Positions 56,783 through 64,000 of a stretch of 64,000 nt of DNA are shown piece by piece (the stretch's first letter is position 1; each line of letters opens with the position of its first letter). Location: the NCBI GenBank assembly GCA_933207985.1, contig OW240912.1, positions 255,491,393 through 255,555,392 of the forward strand, written 5' to 3'. The notes under the pieces are model-generated. The model had not been told where the DNA came from. It worked only from the letters and a program-made list of their open reading frames with translations, and ran no database searches. The position numbers and the translations under genes are program-made. This DNA comes from Pelobates cultripes. Taxonomy: Eukaryota; Chordata; Amphibia; Anura; Pelobatidae.

Positions 56783-57190
56783 GTTACATAGTTATATAAC
56801 TGGAAAGAGACTTGCGTCCATCAAGTTAAGCCTTCGTCCTTTTGCTGTTTGCAAAGAAAGGCAAAAACCCAGTCTGAAGCGCTTCCAATTTTGCAACAAA
56901 GTATTTATCCAATTGCTGTTTAAACATCTGCATGGACTCTAATAAAACCTCCTCTTCAGGCAGAGAATTCTACATCCTTATAGTTCTTACTGTAAAAAAC
57001 CCTTTCTTTGCCTTAGATTAAATCTCCCTTCTTCCAACCTAAATGCGTGACCTTGTGTCCTGTTTATGAATAGATTTCCAAATAATGGTTTCTACTGGCC
57101 CTGAAATATTTGTATAATATTATCATATCCCCTCCGAGGCGCATTTTTTCAAAACTAAAGATCATATTTATCTTCTTCTGCTACTATACA
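56783..57190 (-). pseudogene. CR1-like LINE 3' end, reverse strand
   Basis: On the minus strand, from 57150 down: text equivalent to GDMI-LYKYF (from ATTATCATATCCCCTC), then NSLPEEEVLLESMQMFKQQL, DKYFVAKLEALQTG and LDGRKSLSSYITM. The order (RGD-I, W/NSLPEEVV, F(K)-LD, LDG) matches the RT C-terminus and 3' end of CR1-type LINEs. Several stops. Confidence 0.7.
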
Positions 57191-58125
57191 GTTGAGAGAT
57201 ACCCCTTTCATTATCTGTTGTTAATATCCCACTCCACTGTGCCCCCTAATTGATATCCCCTGACTCCATCACATTGATATCACCACTTTCACTCCCCCAC
57301 AGTTAATATACAGATAATAGTCCCTGCCTGTCCCTGGTGCATCCCAGTAGAGTTTTCTCAATACATCCATCACTGTAATCTACTCATCCCAACCAATATA
57401 CTGGCCTCTCAGTGCATTCACCAATAACATTGCACATTTTGTTATCAATACTATACACCCAAACCATTTTCCAAAAGTTATTTATCTGATATTTGTAATC
57501 CTGCTCTATTACCTCCTACAGCTGTCTCTCTCCCTCTCCATGACTCCTCAAAAACATATTGCCTCACTATGCCCCCTAGTTCTATTTTCTTTTATCCCTT
57601 GGCCCTATAATCACTGTGACTCTCTCTTTACCTCCCCACCATTCCCTCGCCTACACCCAAAGAATCCCCTGTCTGCGCCCAACCCCAAGTTACCCTGCCT
57701 CTCTGCCAGTTTGAAAACTACCATCTTGAATGCATTAGCATCGCACACCTCATGTGGATTACAGGAATTTGGGTGATTAATAACTCATGTCTGACCTTGA
57801 ACTCACTGCATGAAATGTAGGTAAAAGAAGACTTGCATGGAGTTTTTCTGTTTTGCTATTGCTTTCTATGAGCATTATTACATGACAAGTAAGCACACAC
57901 AAGCATTTTTGAACTGTAAAAATCAATAAAACAAGATTGTATGGTTTCCTCTGTGGGCTTCAGAAAATGTTTTGTAAAAAAAGTTTAATAATGATGACTT
58001 CTGCATAAGCGATGTTTGAGTAGCCAAGACAGCACCCTAATCTTGGTCAGAGGGAGGTGTAGAGTATGTTTTGTATAATTAATTAGTAGTTGACAAAATA
58101 CCCACACTAATTACATGATATAGCA
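57191..58125. other. No feature recognised
   Basis: Pyrimidine-rich patches (57490-57680) produce a short open frame without motif; nothing else seen. Confidence 0.45.
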
Positions 58126-58260
58126 CAGGGTAGGCAACTTTTGGCACTCCAGATGTTGTTGGCTACATTTCCCATGATGCTGTGCTAGCATTAAAGGTGT
58201 AGGAACATTATTGGAGATGTAGTCCACATCATCCAGAGTGCCAAAGGTTGCCTATGCCTG
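58126..58260. mobile_element. 135-bp hAT-type MITE
   Basis: CAGGGTAGGCAACTTTTGGC then ACTCCAGATG pairs with CATCCAGAGTGCCAAAGGTT then GCCTATGCCTG. The flanks ATATAGCA (58118-58125) and TTATAACA (58261-58268) agree at 6 of 8 positions, consistent with an aged 8-bp duplication. Confidence 0.75.
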
Positions 58261-58415
58261 TTATAACATATTCCAATCCTTCCAGTTTATCCTACCCATT
58301 AAAGCATATTTCAGCTCTTGTGATCCCTTACACACCTTACAACTCCTGTAACCTTGTTTTATACTTTACAGATGATGTTAATTTTTCTGTTTTCAGAGCA
58401 TCTGCCTTTTTTCCA

Positions 58416-58698
58416 GGTACCCAACCCAAAGGTTTATTCTCCACCTGAAGATCACTGGTTCACCAATATCTCCAAACTGCACCAACAGCAAAGAGTCATT
58501 AAAAAGAAAAAAGACTTGCGTTTTAAAGAAATATATATATATATAGTCTCTATTATCCCTGTTACAGCTGTTAATCCAGAAGAACTAAAAAATGAAACAA
58601 TTGATTCCAGTCTGAAAGTTATTGATTATATTGATTATATCTATAACAGCATGTACAGTGATACAGCATACAACTGGGCCACCAACAATTATTTGTAA
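58416..58698 (+). CDS. Candidate terminal exon of an unrecognised gene
   Basis: An open frame follows two consecutive pyrimidine-tract acceptor-like sites (TTTTTCTGTTTTCAG and CTTTTTTCCAG, the latter ending at about 58416). It reads VPNPKVYSPPEDHWFTNISK, then a basic stretch (RVIKKKKDLRFKE), then VTAVNPEELKNETIDSSLKV and tyrosine-rich IDYIDYIYNSMY, ending NNYL and TAA at 58696-58698. AATAAA lies at 58714-58719, unusually close. A hydrophobic run precedes it, and the proline motif followed by tyrosines faintly recalls cytokine-receptor tails, but the match is too weak to name. IYIYI comes from an AT microsatellite, which argues against coding. May be chance. Confidence 0.22.
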
Positions 58699-58719
58699 GG
58701 ATATACGTTGTAAAATAAA

Positions 58720-59519
58720 TATTACCATTTTAGTTGCTGTGATAATTTCCCATACAGGCTTGGGCTATGAAGAATTATATGATATCCCATGATGTACCTA
58801 GACAAGTTTGAGCATTTCCTGGTTAAATAAGTTATTATATGACTTGTTTGTATATGACATGCTTTTCTGCTGCTTCTTGGAATACAAAAAAATTCCAATT
58901 AAATAATATTAAAATATATCTGTTGCCTAATTAATTAAGGAAAAAGTAAACCCCTCCCCCAGAATATATTCTTATGAACAAAATAAAGCAAATACACATG
59001 TTGCCATAATTTTCATTATTTGCAGAGTTCTATGTACCATTTCTTGGCATTGCATTCTAAGTCTGTTTCACAGTCTTACCCACCATTCGCATGTCTGAGC
59101 CAATTGCATTGATTCATGTCTGAGCCAATTGCATTGAAACCACCGAAATCCATTTTACAGACTGACATGGTTCATTCACTGACATCAGCAGGGGATAGAA
59201 GATAAGTAAACACTATAGCAGCATTTCTCAATGGAAAACCTAATGCAATTTAAAATGTGAAGCAACTGGGTATATATTAATTACAACTTGCATCACCTCA
59301 ACGAATGGAGAACTAAAATGCAAATACTCGAAAGGAGAAGAATGTTGACTGCCACTCTGGAGTCAAGTAGTTATTTTCCCACTTTTTGCAGGACAATTAT
59401 AAATCCCTTAACAGGGGATGATAAAATAACATAATATAAAATAATGATAGTTACAATATTGATGAAGCTTTGTATAAGAAGATAAAATACCATCACAATT
59501 ACATGTAAATAAATACAAG
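58720..59519. other. No gene; one 26-bp tandem duplication
   Basis: CATGTCTGAGCCAATTGCAT then TGA occurs twice, at about 59090 and 59116. Otherwise AT-rich. Confidence 0.5.
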
Positions 59520-60283
59520 TTTTTTTTAAATTCTTTATTTTTGGAGTGCTTTGTAAATTTCACAAATGAACATAGACATTGCAAAAGGTATCATCAGAAA
59601 ATATCAACCAGTAGAGAGCATCACATGACTGATTCACAGCATTTTTAAAAGTTATAATATCTAGATGTGTATTCCTGCTTGTAAGATATAGAGTAGGGTA
59701 AAGGTTAGTAATTTGCTACACACAATCCAATCATGCTGAGGGAGATCAATAAAACATGCTCACAAATTACTTTTAACTATAGACAACAACGCTTAATTGA
59801 AGGCATATGTAGGCAGGGCCAGCATGACTGGATATAAGAGAGATCTTATAATAGTAAAGAGAAGTTGGACAGTAAACTATAATAATGATAAAGGTTGCTC
59901 CAGGCTGAACAAAAGAAACAAATATTAACCACTGGAAATATAGTCTAATAAAGCATCATGGTAAACTGGTCTTACATAGCGTAAACCGAAATAGAGTTCT
60001 CACAATTAGAAGTTAGTCATGTCAGCTGTGAGAAATAGTAATGGGCGCTTCAGCCTATGCCCAGTACAGGAGTCCCGTTTTCTGTCACTGTCGGCCCCTC
60101 CGATAGAGCCCCTTGGCTCGGACCCAGCGCAAGCACTTGTCAGCCAGACGTTCTCCAGTTCAGCAACACAGCGTTCAGCTTTAACCCTTAGGCGCAGAGT
60201 TGTGCATTGTTTATCAGAGGCTCCTGGGTCAGGTATTGCTTACATTAAGCGGTCAGTATTATTGCAGTTGTGAGTCTTATGTG
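59520..60283 (-). mobile_element. Possible LINE 3' end on the reverse strand
   Basis: TTTTTTTTAAATTCTTTATTTT at its start would be an A-tail on the minus strand, preceded by AAATAAAGAAT. No protein motif is visible in 59560-60283; the open frame at 60019-60273 is unrecognised. Weak call. Confidence 0.25.
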
Positions 60284-60291
60284 AGTACAAC

Positions 60292-61119
60292 TTAGACTAG
60301 GCATGACAAAACTCAGGCCCCTCCTCCCCCGTGCCACCCGACGCCACCCCACCCTTCTCCCCTGCCCCGCCTTCTAAATACACACACACACATTTACTGA
60401 CAGACACGCATACACTAGCTAACAGACATACACACTCACTAACAGACACATACAGTCACTAACAGACACACACATTCACTAACAGACACGCATACACTCT
60501 CTCTCACTAACAGACACACACATAGTAACACACTCCCTAACAGACACACTCCCTGACATACACACACTCACTAACACACTCACTAACAGACACACACTCA
60601 CTCACTAACAGACACACACACACACTAACAGACACCCACTCACGCACTAACAGACACCCACTCACGCACTAACAGACACACACACACACACACTCACACT
60701 AACGGACACACACACTAACAGACACACTCACTCACTAACAGACACACACACACACATTAACACACTCACTTTTTTTTTTTAAATTCAATCCCCCAGCCTC
60801 TTTACCTTTAGGAATGCTGGGGGGGGGGGTTCTCCTTTTCCCTGGGGTCCAGTGGGGCTGCTGGGTGGGTGGGCAGCACTGTCGAGGGAGCACTGATTAG
60901 TGAGCTCTCTGCTCAGCTCCCGCAGAGTGATGCCAGGAGCCGGAATATGACGTCAGTAATCAGTGCTCCCTCGCCAGCGCCGCCCGCCCTACCGACCGGA
61001 TGTTTAGTTAGCCGCCAGGCTAACAACATATTTGCCTGGGCATTTTGGGGCGGCAAAAAAAGCTGGAAAATGCCGCCCAAGGCAAATGCCTTGTTTGCCT
61101 CGCGGCTAATATGTCCCTG
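60292..61119 (-). mobile_element. Reverse-oriented hAT-C copy, one end shortened
   Basis: The right edge reads GGCAAATGCCTTGTTTGCCT, CGCGGCTAATATGTCCCTG, the complement of the hAT-C start. The left edge begins within the other terminus at CTAGGCATGACAAAACTCAG, lacking about 28 bp including CAGTGGTGTATCC. Between them are a CA microsatellite (60380-60770), TTTACCTTTAGGAATGCTGG and GTCCAGTGG, and half of the TGACGTCA palindrome. It abuts the Tc1 at 61120. AGTACAAC before it and AGTACACC after it agree at 7 of 8, but the damaged left end makes this duplication unsure. Confidence 0.7.
60380..60770. repeat. CA-type microsatellite with CACTAACAGACACACACACT units
   Basis: Complement of the TGTCTGTTAGTG array of the other hAT-C copy. 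Confidence 0.9.
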
Positions 61120-61423
61120 AGTACACCCCTCCCATTTTTGTAAATATTTTATTATATCTTTTCATGTGACAACACTAAAAAAATTACACTCTACTACAAT
61201 GTAAAATAGTAAGTATACAGCCATTAATGTCTAAACCGTTGGCAACAAAAGTGAGTACACCCCTAAGTGGAAATGGCCAAATTGGGCCCACTTAGCCATT
61301 TTCCCTTCCCGGTGTCATGTGACTCATTACTGTTACAAGGTCTCAGGTGTGAATGGGGAGCAGGTGTGTTACATTTGGTGTTATGGCTCTCACACTCTCT
61401 CATACTGGTCACTGGAAGTTCAA

Positions 61424-62289
61424 CATGCACCTCATGGCAAAGAAGGATCTGAACTGAGGATAGGGAAAAAAAGAATTGTTGCTCTACATAAAGAAGGCCT
61501 ATGCTATAAGAAGATTGCCAAGACCCCGAAACTCAGCTGCAGCACCCTGGGCAAGACCATACAGCGGTTTCACAGGACAGGTTCCACTCAGAACAGGCCT
61601 TGCCATGGTCGACCAAAGAAGTTGAATGCACATGCTCAGCATCAAATCCAGAAGTTGTCTTTGGGAAATAGATGTATGAGTGCCTCCAGCATTGCTGCAG
61701 AGGTTGAAGGGGTGGAGGGTCAGCTGGTCAGTGCTCAGACCATACGCCGCACACTGCATCAAATTGGTCTGCATGGCTGTCATCCCAGAAGGAAGCCTCT
61801 TCTAAAGATGATGCAATAGAAAGACCGCAAACAGTTTGCTGTAGACAAGCAGGCTAAGGACATGGATTACTGGAACCAAGTCCTGTGGTCCGATGAGACC
61901 AAGATAAACTTATTTGGTTGAGATGGTGTCAAGCGTGTGTGGCGGCAACCAGGTGGGGAGTTCAAAGACAAGTGTGTCTTGCCTACAGTCAAGCATGGTG
62001 GTGGGAGTGTCATGGTCTGGGCCTGCATGAGTGCTGCCGGCACTGGGGAGCTACAGTTCATTGAGGGAACCATCAATGCCAACATGTACTATGACATACT
62101 TAATCAAAGCACAACCCCCTCCCTTTGTAGACTGGGCCGCAGGGCAGTATTCCAACATGATAACGACCCCCAACACACCTCCAAGATGATCACTGCCTTG
62201 CTAAAGAAGCTGAAGGTAAAGGTGATGAACTGGCCAAGCATGTCCCCAGGCCTAAACCCTATTGAGCATCTGTGGGGCATCCTCAAACA
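61424..62289 (+). pseudogene. Tc1-like transposase, N-terminal and catalytic part
   Basis: From HAPHGKEGSELRIGKK the frame carries the paired-like helix-turn-helix DNA-binding region (IVALHKEGLCYKKIAKTPKL, KTIQRFHRTGSTQNRPCHGR with a GRP(K/R) linker), then the DDE catalytic domain. D1 is at 61892 (WSDETK), D2 at 62159 (QHDND), E at 62264 (NPIEHLWG). 34 residues separate D2 and E, so it is DD34E. In-frame stops at 61817-61819 and 61919-61921 kill it. The start codon is displaced: ATG at 61425 is one base out of frame with HAPHG, consistent with a lost base. The protein would cut and paste the element at TA sites. Confidence 0.9.
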
Positions 62290-63543
62290 CAGGGCCGTCT
62301 TTAATGTTGACTGGACCCTGGGCAAGCATTAGCTTGGGCCCCCTGGTCCCCTCCCGCCCACCTTCTAGCATGCAAAAACGCCTTCCACCCAAAGACACAC
62401 AAAAATAAAAAAACACACATAGATCGTAGACATAGTCACACTTTTACCTAGTGAAAATACACACACAGATACACATACAGATGCAAACACTAACACAAAT
62501 GCAGACTCACACATACACAGGCTCAGACATATACAGGTACATACATCTAAATACACAGACATACAAAGACAGATACACAGACACACAGGTGCATACACAG
62601 ATACACACTGGCACACATACAGATATACAGATACTCACTGACAAACATGCAGACACACACTAAAACACAGATAAACAGACAAACACACCCTGACATATAT
62701 GCAGATACACACAATAACACGCAGATACATACACAGACATACATGCAGTTACACAAACACACACTAACACATACAGACACCTATTCAGATACACAGAAAC
62801 ACATACAGACACACTGGCACACATGCAGGTACACATACACAAATACGCATACAGAGACTCATACAGACACATAGATACACATATAGACCGATACACACAG
62901 ATACAGACACATGCATATACACATAAAGACAGCTATACACACAGAAACACACATAAAAATACACAGATATACATACAGACAGATATACACACAGACCCAC
63001 ATGCATATACACATACAGACAGATACACACACAAACAGACACATGCACAGACTGATACACATGCAGACAGATATATACACACAAACAGACATGCATGAAA
63101 AATATACAATTTCAGTCACCCTCCTGTTTCCTACCTTTTGGGTGCAGGAGGGTGACTTACCTGCTGTCCAGTGGCTGTCTGAGGCTGTTGGGAGTTGAGC
63201 GCTCTCTCAGTCTGCGCTCCTCTCTTCCTCCCTCCCACGCGGCATTCTCTGTGTTAGCTAGGAGGAAGTGACTGCACTTCCTCCTAGCGCTGACCTCATC
63301 ACTGGGGGCCAGGTCGCACTGTTAAAGCGCCACAGTGCTGACCGGGCCCCTGCAATTTCATTGCCATCGGGTGGCCCTAAGAGCATGGGCCACCCGATGG
63401 GGCCCCTCATCGTGCGGCCCGCAGTGGTCTGCCCGCAAGCACCACAGCGGCCAGCGGGCTCAAGGGGCAGCTGCTTTGGGCCCCCTAGGAATGACAGGGC
63501 CCGGGGCAGCTGCCCCTTTTGCCTCGCGTTAAAGACGGCCCTG
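62290..63543 (+). mobile_element. Non-autonomous hAT-like element ('hAT-D') inserted in the Tc1 transposase
   Basis: Starts CAGGGCCGTCTTTAA and ends TTAAAGACGGCCCTG, 15-bp perfect inverted termini. CTCAAACA (62282-62289) and CTCAAACG (63544-63551) flank it, a 7/8 target duplication. Length 1,254 bp. Inside: a CA microsatellite, CTACCTTTTGGGTGCAGGAG and GTCCAGTGG module, and GC-rich right part with GGCAGCTGCCCCTTTTGCCT. Removing the element and one duplication (1,262 bp) puts the Tc1 halves in a single frame. Confidence 0.9.
62395..63110. repeat. CA-type microsatellite with ACACATACAGACAGATACAC units
   Basis: About 700 bp of CACAGATACACA and ACATACAGACAC variants. The Thr/His- and Cys/Val-rich frames on both strands are artefacts. 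Confidence 0.9.
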
Positions 63544-63714
63544 CTCAAACGGAAGGTGGGGAAGCGCAAGGTTTCTAACATCCACCAGCTCAAGGATGTC
63601 GTCATGGAGGAGTGGAAGAGGACTCCAGTGGCAACTTGTGAAGCTCTGGTGAACTCCATGCCCATGAGGGTTAAGGCAGTGCTGGAAAATAATGGTGGCA
63701 ACACAGAATATTGA
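63544..63714 (+). pseudogene. Tc1-like transposase, C-terminal part
   Basis: Reads KRKVGKRKVSNIHQLKDVVM then EEWKRTPVATCEALVNSMPM, RVKAVLENNGGNTEY and stop TGA at 63712-63714. This is the usual Tc1 tail after the NPIEHLWGILK motif. Its frame differs from the N-terminal part by exactly the hAT-D insertion. Confidence 0.9.
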
Positions 63715-64000
63715 CACTTTGGGCCAAAGGGGCACATTTCCACTTAGGGGTGTACTCACTTTTGTTGTCAATGGTTTAGACATTAATGGCTGTTTGTCAA
63801 GTTATTTTGAGGGGACAGCAAATTTACACTGTTATACAGGCTGTACACTTACTACTTACTACTAAATTGTAGCAAAGTGTCATTTCTTTAGTGTTGTCAC
63901 ATGAAAAGATATGATAAAATATTTACAAAAATGTGAGGGGTGTATTCACTTTTGTGAGATTCTGTGTATATATATTTGTGGTCGTGGCTATATTGCCGTA

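Larger units (their letters stand above)
61120..63965 (+). mobile_element. Tc1-like transposon, decayed, split by hAT-D
   Basis: The left inverted repeat starts at about 61120 (AGTACACCCCTCCCATTTTT; its outermost bases were lost at the hAT-C junction). The inner direct repeat AAAAGTGAGTACACCCCTAA lies at about 61246. The right side mirrors it: CACTTAGGGGTGTACTCACT near 63738 and GAGGGGTGTATTCACTTTTG near 63935. Paired inner and outer sites at each end match the IR/DR layout of Tc1 transposons. The transposase between has two stops and is split by a 1,254-bp hAT-like element. Confidence 0.9.

Noticed and set aside
62365..63119. Overlapping Cys/Val-rich and Thr/His-rich open frames on both strands
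   Set aside because: All come from the CA microsatellite in hAT-D; signal-peptide-like look is due to repeat composition.
63258..63743. 161-codon minus-strand frame across hAT-D and the Tc1 tail
   Set aside because: It crosses the hAT-D/Tc1 junction on the strand opposite to the transposase; shadow frame.

Overview
This window looks like intergenic or intronic DNA from a large, repeat-rich vertebrate genome, most likely a frog. The evidence is the mix of repeats: many TTAA-flanked elements with TTAAAGG termini (the T2/Kolobok type described from Xenopus), Tx1-clade L1, L2-, Rex- and CR1-like LINE pieces, Tc1/mariner copies of the fish-and-frog type, hAT elements and a tRNA-derived SINE. I see no operons, no intact cellular gene and no CRISPR array. 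Most open frames are low-complexity repeats or decayed transposon reading frames. The exact species cannot be told from the sequence.

Layout. 1-1.46 kb: the window opens inside hAT-type elements behind a G-rich minisatellite. 1.46-8.2 kb: AT-rich single-copy-looking DNA with several Kolobok-like MITEs, one carrying a 203-bp GC-rich insert. 8.35-10.33 kb: a complete non-autonomous hAT element (here 'hAT-A') with a perfect 8-bp target duplication. 10.5-13.8 kb: mixed repeats, a 100-N gap, two copies of a U2-snRNA-like sequence and a C2H2 zinc-finger fragment. 14.2-15.9 kb: L2-like LINE. 17.2-21.6 kb: a nest in which a second hAT-A copy holds hAT-B (17458-18550) and a LINE, and that LINE is split by hAT-C (19946-20868). 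22-31 kb: mostly unrecognised DNA with an L2 piece, a Tc1 end, MITEs and a 29-bp minisatellite. 31.6-35.9 kb: hAT remnant, internally deleted Tx1-L1, L2 tail, Kolobok element. 36-40 kb: nothing recognised. 40.3-47.3 kb: hAT-E, CR1, a ~70-bp minisatellite, SINE, and a 2.1-kb Kolobok-like element inside a Tc1-type remnant. 49.7-60 kb: LINE pieces, a large fold-back element, further MITEs and one weak candidate terminal exon near 58.4-58.7 kb. 60.3-64.0 kb: a decayed Tc1 transposon split by hAT-D.

The strongest sequence-level results are the target-site duplications and nesting orders, which can be read directly. Four hAT-like elements have perfect 8-bp duplications (hAT-A, B, C, E) and a fifth has 7/8 (hAT-D). 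Removing hAT-D with one duplication copy puts the flanking Tc1 transposase halves back in one frame. Several non-autonomous elements with different termini share an internal module: a CCACTGG/CCCAGGGA stretch, an AAGGTAAG splice-donor-like motif, then a long TG or CA microsatellite. Two families also carry a palindrome centred on TGACGTCA. This shared module is the best candidate here for something not well described, but it is an inference from reading by eye.
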